A stretch of 61,655 nt of DNA from Gemmatimonadota bacterium (GCA_026706345.1 JAPOYX010000059.1:1-61655); one strand, 5' to 3'; shown: positions 53,176 through 61,298, numbered from the stretch's first letter. Notes: generated from the letters alone by a model not told the origin. A program made the numbers and translations.

Positions 53176-55401
53176 TCACGGGTTGCCCTCCCGGCCGGCG
53201 TCTACCTTATCAGCCACGGGAACCAGTTTCCTGAAGAGGTTGCCGATGAGACGAAGGCCGATTCTGTCTTTGAGCGTCATAATGGACTCGGGATGAAACT
53301 GGACCGCCGCCACCGGCAGCGTGCGGTGCTCGACGGCCATGACGATCCCGTCGTCCGATTCTGCCGTGACCGAAAGATCCAGCGGCAGTCGTTCCCGCTC
53401 GGCGTACAGCGAATGATACCGGCCCACGGTGAATGAAGGGGGAAACCCTTCGAATAGTGCCCCGGCCCGCCCGCCCCTAACGATCACGCGTGATTCTTTC
53501 CCGTGCACGGGATAGGGCAGTTCTCCCAGCGTTCCGCCGAAATACTCTACGATGCCCTGGAGCCCGAGGCAGACGCCGAATACCGGCAGCGACCGTTCCA
53601 GCGCGGCGTCGATGGCCAGCGCCACGTCGAAATCCGACGGTTGGCCGGGGCCGGGCGACAGAAACACCAGGTCCGGATCGTAGGCATCCATGAGGTCCGT
53701 CAGGCGGGACCGCGAGAACCCGGTTCTGACCGTCAATACGTCGGCGCCGGTCTGACGAAGATAGTTGGCCAGGGTATGCACGAATGAATCTTCGTAGTCC
53801 ACCAGAAACACCCGTTTCCCCACACCCGAGTCTTCCGCGGAACCGGGATGCTGTGTCCCCCCTCCTGATCCGCGGGGACGCCTGATCGCATCGATGAACG
53901 CCATGGCCTTGAGTTCGGTCTCGCGCTCCTCGTCCTCGGGACTGGAGTCCATCAGCAGCGTGCTTCCGGCTCTTACCTCGGCAATACCGTCCTTAATGCG
54001 AATGGTCCGAAGCGTCAGGCCCGTGTTCATGTTCCCGTCGAACCCCAGGAAGCCTATCGCCCCGCCGTACCACGCGCGGCAGGACCTTTCGTGATTTTCG
54101 ATGAACCGCATGGCCCAGATTTTCGGCGCGCCCGTAACGGTGACCGCCCAGGCGTGGGAGAGGAAGGCGTCCAGGGCATCATACTCCGGCCGCAGAATGC
54201 CTTCCACGTGATCGACCGTGTGTATCACCCTCGAGTACATCTCGATCTGCCGACGGCCGATGACGCGGACGCTTCCGGGCACGCATACCCGCGACTTGTC
54301 GTTCCGGTCCACGTCCGTACACATGGTCAGTTCCGAGTCCTCTTTCTCCGAACTCAGCAGCTTGAGGATCTGGTCGGCGTCGCTCAGCGCGTCGTTCCCC
54401 CGGCTTACCGTGCCTGCAATAGGACAGGTCTCGATGCGGATGCCCTCACCCCGGACGAACATCTCGGGTGAAGCGCCGACCAGGTATTCCCGCTGTCCCA
54501 GGTTTACGAGCGTGGCGTACGGCGCGGGGTTCCGCTCCCTGAGGCGCCGGAAGATCTCGGAAGGCGGGTCGGGGCATGATTCGTAAAAGGTCTGGCTGGG
54601 CACGACCTCGAACAAATCGCCTCTCCTGAAGTATTCGTGCGCCTTGCGGACGACATCCCCATACGCGCCCTTCTCGAATTCCCTGCCCGTCGCGGCGCGA
54701 CCTCCCCGATAGGGTTGAACGGCGCCCTCCCGGGGCAGGTCCTGCGTGGATTCGCCGCCCGTTTCGAACTCGTAATCGTACCGGATGGCCACCTCGCGAT
54801 TGTGATCGATGGTCACCAGCCGGTCGGGCAGGTACAGCACCAGGTCCCGCTGGTCCGCCGGCCGGCGCAGGCGGTAGTCCATCGGTTCGAATTGAAACGC
54901 AAGATCGTAACCGAAGGCGCCGTAAAGGCCGAGATGGTGCTCGTCCGGACAGGAGAACAGACCGATGATTCCGCGCAGGATCGAAAATATGGAGGGTTGT
55001 CTGCTGCGCTGTTCTTCCGGGAAATACGCGTCGGGCAGAAGCACTTCGCCGCTGATGCGGTCTTCCTGGCGGGAAAGGGTATCCGTTACCCGCAACCCTT
55101 CGATCTGCCCATGAATCGCAGGCAGCAACACCTTACCCCGCGCATTCAAGGCCAGGACATGAAACGAGTTCTTCCGGGATTCGATCCGGATCGGCGGATC
55201 GACGAACCCCATGTCCCACCGGGTATACCTTCCGGGATATTCATAACCCGACGCGAACAAGGCGCCCGGATGCGAATCGAGGCCGTCGACCACGGGCTCG
55301 ATGGCTTCGTCCGGCGAGAGGTGCTGGGCGTAACGCTTGACCGAAACGCCGCCCTCGGTCTGGTATTCGATGGCTTCGAGATGGATATGGGTAACACGCA
55401 T
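53176..55401 (-). CDS. trpEG: Fused anthranilate synthase TrpE-TrpG
   Basis: This single 741-residue polypeptide converts chorismate and Gln to anthranilate. The TrpE part (about 1-515) has FEVVPSQTFYE, PAPYATLVNLG, GASPEMFVRGEG, ETCPIAGTVSRG, DVDRNDKSRVC and VTGAPKIWAMRFIE, GAIGFLGFDG. A linker (about 516-530) leads to the TrpG domain: VFLVDYEDSFVHTLANYL, LVFLSPGPGQPSDFD, nucleophile C611 in GVCLGLQGIVEYFGG and the His-Glu pair in AVQFHPESIMTL. The same fusion is known in rhizobia and Azospirillum, where it is controlled by attenuation. Here too a leader peptide and terminator precede it. Confidence 0.96.
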   Translation of the reverse strand: MRVTHIHLEAIEYQTEGGVSVKRYAQHLSPDEAIEPVVDGLDSHPGALFASGYEYPGRYTRWDMGFVDPPIRIESRKNSFHVLALNARGKVLLPAIHGQIEGLRVTDTLSRQEDRISGEVLLPDAYFPEEQRSRQPSIFSILRGIIGLFSCPDEHHLGLYGAFGYDLAFQFEPMDYRLRRPADQRDLVLYLPDRLVTIDHNREVAIRYDYEFETGGESTQDLPREGAVQPYRGGRAATGREFEKGAYGDVVRKAHEYFRRGDLFEVVPSQTFYESCPDPPSEIFRRLRERNPAPYATLVNLGQREYLVGASPEMFVRGEGIRIETCPIAGTVSRGNDALSDADQILKLLSSEKEDSELTMCTDVDRNDKSRVCVPGSVRVIGRRQIEMYSRVIHTVDHVEGILRPEYDALDAFLSHAWAVTVTGAPKIWAMRFIENHERSCRAWYGGAIGFLGFDGNMNTGLTLRTIRIKDGIAEVRAGSTLLMDSSPEDEERETELKAMAFIDAIRRPRGSGGGTQHPGSAEDSGVGKRVFLVDYEDSFVHTLANYLRQTGADVLTVRTGFSRSRLTDLMDAYDPDLVFLSPGPGQPSDFDVALAIDAALERSLPVFGVCLGLQGIVEYFGGTLGELPYPVHGKESRVIVRGGRAGALFEGFPPSFTVGRYHSLYAERERLPLDLSVTAESDDGIVMAVEHRTLPVAAVQFHPESIMTLKDRIGLRLIGNLFRKLVPVADKVDAGREGNP

Positions 55402-55476
55402 CGTCAGATCCCGTTCTCCGTGGTTCGGTTATGGTGCATCCCCAACCCTGTGCGGCCTTCGTTGATTCACCATATA

Positions 55477-55513
55477 AAACAAAAAAGGCCGCTACCTTGT
55501 AAGGGTAGAGGCC
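55477..55513 (-). terminator. Intrinsic terminator of the trp attenuator
   Basis: In the transcript sense the hairpin is GGCC-T-CTACC, a short loop, GGTAG-C-GGCC, followed at once by a U-rich run (TTTTTTGTTTT). It lies 33 nt after the leader-peptide stop and 75 nt before the trpEG ATG. An 11-bp inverted repeat (55457-55467 with 55519-55529) encloses it. Confidence 0.85.
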
Positions 55514-55546
55514 GGTCAAATCAACGAAGTGATGAATCTACTTCAA

Positions 55547-55666
55547 TCAGGCGCCGCTTCGCATGACATGCCGCCTCGTCCCATAAAAAGGCCACCAGGT
55601 AAACAGATCGCTCTGCTTCCACCAATAGTTGAAACGGGATGACCGGGAGGAGTTAACGGCTGTCAT
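55547..55666 (-). CDS. trpL: Tryptophan operon leader peptide (39 codons, two Trp-Trp pairs)
   Basis: On the minus strand an ATG at 55666 opens a 39-codon frame ending in TGA at 55549-55547. Residues 14-17 read YWWK and 23-27 read TWWPF, so four of 39 codons are Trp, in two adjacent pairs. In a genome where Trp is rare this is strong evidence for a stalling leader. It lies 48 nt after the predicted transcription start and directly before the terminator at 55477-55513. Codons 29-32 (GGGACGAGGCGG) could pair with the 5' arm of the terminator (55503-55515) as an antiterminator. Confidence 0.85.
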   Translation of the reverse strand: MTAVNSSRSSRFNYWWKQSDLFTWWPFYGTRRHVMRSGA

Positions 55667-55720
55667 TTCGATCCAATGTCTGATGTGGAACCCTTTCGAC
55701 TACCGATTGTAGATTGCGGC

Positions 55721-55749
55721 AATATAGCGTGGTCCGCCAGTCAAGTCAA
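55721..55749 (-). promoter_or_regulatory. Putative sigma70 promoter of the trp/aromatic cluster
   Basis: Minus strand TTGACT (55749-55744), a 17-nt spacer, TATATT (55726-55721). The start is expected near 55714. The promoter, leader peptide and terminator together explain the otherwise empty 265 bp before trpEG. Confidence 0.7.
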
Positions 55750-55816
55750 GGATTTTTGTCACCAAGAAAACAGTTGCGATTTCAGGGGTGAGCCTGTACC
55801 ATGCAGGCGTTGTCGA

Positions 55817-55945
55817 GCAGTCCGAGCCGGCCTTTGGAATCGGGCTTCGCGAACCATTGTGGCAGTCCGAGCCGGCCTTTGGAATCGGGCTTCGCGAACC
55901 ATTGTGGCAGTCCGAGCCGGCCTTTGGAATCGGGCTTCGCGAACC
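55817..55945. repeat. 45-bp tandem repeat, nearly three copies
   Basis: Identical units begin at 55817, 55862 and 55907 (start GCAGTCCGAGCCGGCC); the third is cut after 39 bp. A degenerate fourth copy can be followed to about 55990. This fills much of the 365-bp gap between the trp promoter and the DUF624-like gene. The many overlapping open frames across it, on both strands, simply reflect the 45-bp period; I see no real gene. Nothing else was recognised in 55750-56031. Confidence 0.93.
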
Positions 55946-56031
55946 GCGGCACTCGACCGGGCCGACTCGCGGATTCGGGCTTCGCAAGCCGCGGCGGCCG
56001 GCCGGAAGCCGCGTAACGGGGTACGCCGTTT

Positions 56032-56712
56032 ATGCCGGACAAGGAACCCGGACTGTTCAGAAAGTGGTTCTGGAATACCTATGATTACCTGGGAACGCTG
56101 ATCGTGATCAACATCCTGTGGCTGTTGCTTGCCCTGCCGCTGGTTACCCTTCCTCTCGCCTTCGCCGGACTGTTCCGCGTCACCGGACGGATCGCCGCCT
56201 ACGAAGAAACCGGCATACGGGATTTCTTCTCCCACACGCGGGAGGACCTCGGCCGGAACTTCAGCATCTGCGGACTGTACGCAGGCGTCCTGTTGCTCCT
56301 TGCGGCCAATGTGCTTTTCTACGTACGGCTCATAGACGCATGGCCCTGGGTGGGCGCGATCCTGGGCGGCGTGATGATGTGGCTGATCGTCTTCGTCTGC
56401 ATGACGGCCGTTTACGTCCTCCCGCTCATGCAGCGGAGTAAAACCCCGGTAAGGCAGATCGTCCGGTCGGGCGTATTCCTGGTCGTAGACAACCCGCGGT
56501 ACGCCTTCATGCTGTTGTTTTGCGGGTCCGTTGCCATGGCCTTCAGCCTGGCCAGCGGCGTCGGCCTGCTGTTCCTGGGCGTCGGGGCCGTCGGCGTGCT
56601 GTTCAGCACCGGACTGAGAGAGACGCTGAAACGATACGATAAAGCGGACGAGGACGTACTGGAAGAAGCGCGGGGATGGCGGGACCTGCTCCGTCCATGG
56701 GGGTATTCATGA
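56032..56712 (+). CDS. DUF624/YesL-like integral membrane protein
   Basis: The 226-residue protein has about five hydrophobic spans: 22-45 (GTLIVINILWLLLALPLVTLPLA), 82-100, 107-130, 158-175 and 178-192. The WFWNTYDYLGTLIVINILWLL start and the GLFRVTGRIAAYEETGIRDFF loop resemble the DUF624 (YesL) family, which is linked to sugar ABC loci in other bacteria. Function is unknown. Its stop overlaps the tmk start by ATGA, so the two are likely cotranslated. Confidence 0.75.
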   Translation: MPDKEPGLFRKWFWNTYDYLGTLIVINILWLLLALPLVTLPLAFAGLFRVTGRIAAYEETGIRDFFSHTREDLGRNFSICGLYAGVLLLLAANVLFYVRLIDAWPWVGAILGGVMMWLIVFVCMTAVYVLPLMQRSKTPVRQIVRSGVFLVVDNPRYAFMLLFCGSVAMAFSLASGVGLLFLGVGAVGVLFSTGLRETLKRYDKADEDVLEEARGWRDLLRPWGYS

Positions 56713-57371
56713 CGGGGAAGGAGGTCCGCGGCGACGGCGGGGACGCCGGCGCGCCATTCATCGTGATCGAAGGGATCGACGGCGCGGGCAAGACGACCCA
56801 GTTGAAGCAGCTTCACCAGTGGATGGAAACGCGTTACGGATGTCCCGTCCATACCACGGGGGAACCTACGAACCGCCCCATAGGCAGGCTGCTGAAAGAA
56901 GCCCTTCAACGCCGGGTGGAACTCGACGGCATCTGTCACGCGCTGCTGTTCGCCGCCGACCGGATCGACCACGTCAAGTCGGAAATCGAGTCCAACATTC
57001 AACGGGGAATCCCCGTGCTGTGCGACCGTTACTTTCTCTCGTCCTTCGCCTACCAGTGGCGGGAGATGCCCGGCGAACTGGACTGGATAGAGTCGATCAA
57101 CGCCAGGGCGATACACCCCCACCTGACTCTGCTGATCGATGCGCCCGCCGAGGTCTGCATGGACCGCATACGCCGGGCGCGTTCGGATACCGAACTGTTC
57201 GAGGATCTGGTAACGCTCCGCGCCATCCGGGAGAATTACCTGGAACTGGCGCGCCGGAGAAAAGACGTGGACCGCATAGAGATCATCGACGGCGCGCATT
57301 CGCCCGGCGAGGTGCAGCAGGCCGTGCGCGCGCGGGTGGAAGAGGTCATGCAACCCTACAGCAGCGGATAA
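56709..57371 (+). CDS. tmk: Thymidylate kinase
   Basis: Tmk phosphorylates dTMP. With the ATG at 56709 the product is 220 residues; an upstream ATG at 56697 lies in the preceding gene. The P-loop is EGIDGAGKTTQLKQL, followed by TTGEPTNRPIGRLLKEAL, LFAADRIDHV and the DRY-type motif CDRYFLSSFAYQ. LIDAPAEVCMDRIRRAR is the lid side. A 12-residue low-complexity extension precedes the P-loop strand. Confidence 0.95.
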   Translation: MTGKEVRGDGGDAGAPFIVIEGIDGAGKTTQLKQLHQWMETRYGCPVHTTGEPTNRPIGRLLKEALQRRVELDGICHALLFAADRIDHVKSEIESNIQRGIPVLCDRYFLSSFAYQWREMPGELDWIESINARAIHPHLTLLIDAPAEVCMDRIRRARSDTELFEDLVTLRAIRENYLELARRRKDVDRIEIIDGAHSPGEVQQAVRARVEEVMQPYSSG

Positions 57372-57375
57372 AGCC

Positions 57376-57588
57376 ATGCTGACATACCTGTTCAGGTTCG
57401 TGATGAGATTTCTCATGGGGATCCTGATCCAGCAGGCCTTTCGTTTCCTGGCCGCCATGATCACCCGTCCCCCTCGTCCTCCCAGGCCGGCACCCGAACC
57501 GAGATCCGGGGCGCCGAAGAAACCGAGGACGACCATCGATCCGAAGAACATCGTGGAAGGACGGTTCGAGGACATCCCCGAGAAGTGA
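57376..57588 (+). CDS. Small membrane protein, DUF4834-like architecture
   Basis: The 70-residue protein begins with one amphipathic or membrane helix (MLTYLFRFVMRFLMGILIQQ), then a Pro/Arg linker (TRPPRPPRPAPEPRSG), and ends with IDPKNIVEGRFEDIPEK. This membrane anchor, Pro-rich linker and acidic 'EGRFEDI' tail recall short DUF4834-type proteins of FCB bacteria, but I cannot confirm membership. It lies 4 bp after tmk and 15 bp before the phosphatase gene, in frame with good spacing, so it is probably real. Confidence 0.65.
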   Translation: MLTYLFRFVMRFLMGILIQQAFRFLAAMITRPPRPPRPAPEPRSGAPKKPRTTIDPKNIVEGRFEDIPEK

Positions 57589-57603
57589 TACCGGGAGCAT
57601 AGG

Positions 57604-58098
57604 ATGCTTAGAAACTTCACCTGGGTCATCCCCCGGCGCCTGGCCGGCATGGCCCTGCCCACGAGTGCGTATCGAACGCGTGCGGGTGGACTGACGGACC
57701 GGGCCCTGGAACGGGACCTGATGAGCCTGAAAGCACTGGGCGTGAGCACCGTGGTGTCCCTGACGCGCGAGCCGCTCCACGAGGAGACGCTGGACCACTG
57801 CGGTCTCCGTTGCCTGCACGTTCCCGTGGAGGACATGACGGCGCCTTCTCCGGAACAGATTCGCAGGGCTGTCCAATATATAGATGAACATATAGATCAG
57901 GGCGGCGTGGTCGTGCACTGCATGGCGGGCATAGGCCGGACCGGAACCGTGCTGGCCGGGTATCTCGTCTGGCGGGGGTCCACGCCGGAAGCCGCCATAG
58001 CGGAAATCAGAAACAATCGGCCCGGGTCGGTCGAGACCTTCGACCAGGAATCGTCGATCTTTCAATTCGCCGAGTCCATGGCCGAGTACGGCGCGTAA
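57604..58098 (+). CDS. Dual-specificity / tyrosine phosphatase family protein
   Basis: The 164-residue protein carries the CX5R signature HCMAGIGRTG with nucleophile C106 and R112, and a likely general acid D77 in PVEDMTAPS. The fold is that of compact cysteine-dependent phosphatases (DSP/PTP-like), which may act on proteins, phosphoinositides or other small phosphates. It lies in a plus-strand run between the small membrane protein and a sugar-isomerase gene. Confidence 0.9.
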   Translation: MLRNFTWVIPRRLAGMALPTSAYRTRAGGLTDRALERDLMSLKALGVSTVVSLTREPLHEETLDHCGLRCLHVPVEDMTAPSPEQIRRAVQYIDEHIDQGGVVVHCMAGIGRTGTVLAGYLVWRGSTPEAAIAEIRNNRPGSVETFDQESSIFQFAESMAEYGA

Positions 58099-58128
58099 GA
58101 CAAGACGCGCCAGGAAGGCATTAAGCCC

Positions 58129-59013
58129 ATGTTCACGATCGCGGTAATCACCGACGAAGTGTCCCAGGACCTGGACAGGGTCATCGCGTTCGCCCGTGAT
58201 TTCAACCTGGACGGGATCGAAATCCGATCGATCTGGGACAAGCCGCCCCAGGATCTCGACGACGACGAGATCGCCCGGATCAGGGACCGGACCGGTGAAG
58301 CCGGACTGGCGGTCGTCGGCGTGGCACCCCCCTTCTACAAGTGCGACATAGACGACGACGCCTCGTGCAGCGGACATCTCGATATCCTCCGCAGGAGCAT
58401 ACGGGTCGCCCGGGGATTGAACACGCCGCTGGTCCGCGTCTTCGCCTTCTGGAAACAGGATCCCCTCGATAAATTCTGGGACCGGATTGTCGACCGGTTC
58501 CTTGAACCTGTCCGTATCGCCGAAGGCGAGGGCGTCGTGCTGGGACTGGAAAACGAAATGTCCACCATGATCGGCACCGGCGCGGAAACCCGGCGTTTGA
58601 TCGACGTCCTGGATACACCGGTCGTCAAACCCCTCTGGGATCCCTGCAACGAACTGTTCGACGACGACGGTCACGCGCCTTATCCCGACGGCTACGCTCA
58701 CATCCGGTCGGACATGTATCACATGCACATCAAGGATGGGGCACGGGGCACGGACGGGGGGTATGTCAATGTTCCCATGTGCGAAGGCGAAATAGACTAC
58801 CGCGGTCAGTTCGCCGACCTGGTCGAGCAGGGCTACGAGGGTTGCGTGTCACTCGAGACCCATTGGCGCGTCGGACCGGAGCAGATCGAACAGACCCTGC
58901 TTGAATTGCCTGGTGGAAAACAGTTTTCGGAGGCCGGTGAAGCGGCTTCCAGGATATGCATGCGGAACACGCTGGACCTCCTGGCCGAACTGGGCGTGGA
59001 GCGGTCCGCCTGA
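58129..59013 (+). CDS. Sugar phosphate isomerase/epimerase family TIM-barrel protein
   Basis: This 294-residue xylose-isomerase-like protein starts MFTIAVITDEVSQDLDRVIAFARDFNLDGIEIRSIW. Metal-binding positions are suggested by GLENEMSTM (Glu), PLWDPCNELFDDDG (Asp), MYHMHIKDGARG (His) and CVSLETHW (Glu). It differs clearly from the isomerase at 16509-17510. The substrate is unknown. It precedes aspS by 61 bp. Confidence 0.92.
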   Translation: MFTIAVITDEVSQDLDRVIAFARDFNLDGIEIRSIWDKPPQDLDDDEIARIRDRTGEAGLAVVGVAPPFYKCDIDDDASCSGHLDILRRSIRVARGLNTPLVRVFAFWKQDPLDKFWDRIVDRFLEPVRIAEGEGVVLGLENEMSTMIGTGAETRRLIDVLDTPVVKPLWDPCNELFDDDGHAPYPDGYAHIRSDMYHMHIKDGARGTDGGYVNVPMCEGEIDYRGQFADLVEQGYEGCVSLETHWRVGPEQIEQTLLELPGGKQFSEAGEAASRICMRNTLDLLAELGVERSA

Positions 59014-59074
59014 CGCGCGTAGCGCACCGACCCGAGTCGCGGTTCAACCGGAAAGGAAAGAAAGGGCCTATTAG

Positions 59075-60847
59075 ATGAAAGAGCACCCCTACAGGACACA
59101 CACCTGCGGTGAATTGCGGCAGACCGACGAGGGAACGCGGGTGCGGGTCGCCGGCTGGGTTCACCGCAAACGGGACCACGGCGGCCTGCTCTTCATCGAC
59201 CTGAGAGACCATTACGGGATCACGCAGGTCGTCATCACCCCGGAGAGCGGGTTTCACGAGGAGGCGGGGGACCTGCGTTCGGAGAGTGTCGCCACCTTTA
59301 GCGGCGAGGTGATTCTGAGGGCGGAGGATGCGATCAACCCCAACCTGCCCACCGGGCACATCGAAGTGAAGGCCGATTCCATGACGGTGCTCAGCGCCGC
59401 GGATCCCCTGCCCCTGTCCGTCGCGGACGAGCGGGAGTACCCGGAGGCCACCCGGCTGACCTACCGCATGCTCGATCTGCGCAGGCAGCGGCTGCACCAC
59501 AACATCATCATGCGTTCGCGCATCATCGCGAGCATACGGCGCCGCATGACGGACCTGGGTTTCAACGAGTTCAACACGCCCATCCTCACAAGCAGTTCGC
59601 CCGAAGGCGCCCGCGACTACCTGGTCCCGAGCCGCGTGCATCCCGGCAAGTTCTACGCCCTGCCCCAGGCGCCGCAGCAGTTCAAGCAGCTCCTGATGAT
59701 CTCGGGGTTCGACCGGTATTTCCAGATCGCCCCGTGCTTTCGGGATGAAGACGCCCGGGCCGACCGGTCGCCTGGCGAGTTCTACCAGCTGGACGTGGAG
59801 ATGTCCTTCGTCGAGCAGGACGACGTCTTCGAAGCGCTGGAAGCCTTGTTTTACGGCCTGTTCACCGAGTTCAGCGACTGGGACGTAACCGCCCCGCCCT
59901 TTCCGCGCATCCCCTATCGCGACGCCATGCTCCGGTACGGGACCGACAAGCCCGATCTCCGGTTCGGCCTGGAGATCGAGGACGTCACCGAAGCCTTCAG
60001 GGAGTCGGAATTCAACGCCTTCCGCCAGATCGTGGAAAAGGGGGGTGTCGTTCGGGCCCTCGCCGTCCCGGGCGTGGCCGCGCGGCCTCGCAGCTTCTTC
60101 GACAACCTGGACCGGACCGTGAAGGAGGATTTCGGGGGACGGGGCGCAGCCTACATCTCCTTCGCCGAGGCCGGAGTCAAGGGTTCCATCGCCCGCGTGC
60201 TGGACGAACAGACCCTCGAACGGCTTAAAACCGTCATCGAACCCGAAACGGGAGCCTCGTGGTTCTTCGTGGCCGACACGGAGGAGCGGGCCAGCGACGT
60301 GGCGGGCCGGCTCAGGCTGCATTTCGCCGACCTGCTCGATCTGCGGGAACCGAACGCCTACCGTTTCTGCTGGATCGTCGATTTCCCCATGTACGAGTAC
60401 GAAGCCGAATCGGGCAAGGTGATCTTCTCGCATAATCCCTTCTCCATGCCCCAGGGCGGACTGGAAGCCCTCGAACAGACGCCGCCGCTCGATGTCCTGG
60501 CCTACCAGTACGACATCGTCTGCAACGGTACGGAGCTGTCCAGCGGCGCCATCCGGAACCACCGGCCCGACATCATGTACCGGGCCTTCGAAATCGCCGG
60601 TTACTCCGCCGGCGAAGTCGACGCGGAGTTCGGCGGCATGATCAGCGCGCTGAAGTACGGCGCGCCGCCCCACGGCGGCATCGCTCCGGGCATCGACCGC
60701 ATCGTAATGCTCCTCACCGACGAGACCAACCTCCGGGAAGTCATCGCCTTTCCCCTGAACCAGAACGCCCAGGATCTGCTCATGGGCGCGCCGGGAGAGG
60801 TCAGCGAAAAACAGCTCCGGGAACTCCACATCCGCCTGCGGCGGTAA
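59075..60847 (+). CDS. aspS: Aspartyl-tRNA synthetase
   Basis: The 590-residue bacterial-type enzyme has the OB-fold anticodon domain ([23 protein letters not shown]), motif 2 ([24 protein letters not shown]), the bacterial GAD insert near 290-410 and motif 3 ([18 protein letters not shown]). His35 in the RKRDHGG segment is the residue seen in nondiscriminating enzymes that also charge tRNA-Asn, while the second marker (Gly near 83) is Ala here. A short hairpin across the stop (60840-60859) precedes the tRNA promoter. Confidence 0.96.
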   Translation: MKEHPYRTHTCGELRQTDEGTRVRVAGWVHRKRDHGGLLFIDLRDHYGITQVVITPESGFHEEAGDLRSESVATFSGEVILRAEDAINPNLPTGHIEVKADSMTVLSAADPLPLSVADEREYPEATRLTYRMLDLRRQRLHHNIIMRSRIIASIRRRMTDLGFNEFNTPILTSSSPEGARDYLVPSRVHPGKFYALPQAPQQFKQLLMISGFDRYFQIAPCFRDEDARADRSPGEFYQLDVEMSFVEQDDVFEALEALFYGLFTEFSDWDVTAPPFPRIPYRDAMLRYGTDKPDLRFGLEIEDVTEAFRESEFNAFRQIVEKGGVVRALAVPGVAARPRSFFDNLDRTVKEDFGGRGAAYISFAEAGVKGSIARVLDEQTLERLKTVIEPETGASWFFVADTEERASDVAGRLRLHFADLLDLREPNAYRFCWIVDFPMYEYEAESGKVIFSHNPFSMPQGGLEALEQTPPLDVLAYQYDIVCNGTELSSGAIRNHRPDIMYRAFEIAGYSAGEVDAEFGGMISALKYGAPPHGGIAPGIDRIVMLLTDETNLREVIAFPLNQNAQDLLMGAPGEVSEKQLRELHIRLRR

Positions 60848-60894
60848 TGCGGGACCGCCTGATCCCCGTCTTCATTATTATTTTGCATACACCC

Positions 60895-60923
60895 TTGACA
60901 ATGGCAGGGATGTTGATTATATT
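60895..60923 (+). promoter_or_regulatory. Near-consensus sigma70 promoter of the tRNA-tuf operon
   Basis: TTGACA at 60895-60900, a 17-nt spacer, and TATATT at 60918-60923. The expected start is near 60930, 49 nt before the first tRNA. It is the closest match to consensus in the window, which fits a strongly expressed stable-RNA operon. Confidence 0.8.
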
Positions 60924-60978
60924 TACCTGTCTGTGTTCTTGAGCTGCTCAAGATGCGGATCCGTACTGATTATAATGG

Positions 60979-61051
60979 GCCACCATAGCTCCAATGGCAG
61001 AGCGGCTGATTTGTAATCAGTAGGTTCTCGGTTCGAATCCGAGTGGTGGCT
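60979..61051 (+). tRNA. tRNA-Thr (anticodon TGT)
   Basis: A cloverleaf is seen with acceptor GCCACCA pairing with TGGTGGC, an anticodon loop TTTGTAA (anticodon TGT), and T-loop GGTTCGAATCC. Discriminator T at 61051; the CCA end is not encoded. Confidence 0.95.
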
Positions 61052-61063
61052 TTCCGGCAGCCA

Positions 61064-61145
61064 GGGGAGGTTCCAGAGCGGTCAAATGGGACGGACTGTA
61101 AATCCGTTGGCTCAGCCTTCGCAGGTTCGAATCCTGCCCTCCCCA
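61064..61145 (+). tRNA. tRNA-Tyr (anticodon GTA)
   Basis: Acceptor GGGGAGG pairs with CCTCCCC. The anticodon loop CTGTAAA gives GTA. A long variable arm makes the gene 82 nt, as expected of class II tRNA-Tyr. The T-arm is GCAGGTTCGAATCCTGC. CCA is not encoded. Confidence 0.95.
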
Positions 61146-61170
61146 TGTTACGCGAAGAGGGCCGGACCGG

Positions 61171-61275
61171 GCCGCCTGGACTGACCGGGCCGCCTGGACT
61201 GACCCGGCCGCCTGGACTGACCGGGGTGACTGAGCGGACGAGGGCCGGCAGGCTGACCAGGCTGACCAGGCTGAC
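61171..61275 (+). repeat. 18-bp and 9-bp tandem repeats in the tRNA-Tyr/tRNA-Gly spacer
   Basis: An 18-bp unit, GCCGCCTGGACTGACCGG, occurs at 61171-61188, 61189-61206 (one mismatch) and 61207-61224. A 9-bp unit, CAGGCTGAC (rotated GCTGACCAG), occurs three times at 61249-61275. They expand the spacer to about 150 bp where the other tRNA spacers are short. Confidence 0.92.
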
Positions 61276-61298
61276 CAGCAGCATCAGAACGAAGACCG

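Noticed and set aside
55817-55945. CRISPR array
   Set aside because: Copies are directly adjacent with no spacers, and no cas genes are present. The same holds for the 9-bp arrays.
55676-56101. Repetitive open frames over the 45-bp array as a repeat protein gene
   Set aside because: Several frames on both strands are open only because of the period; there is no plausible start, ribosome site or conserved end.
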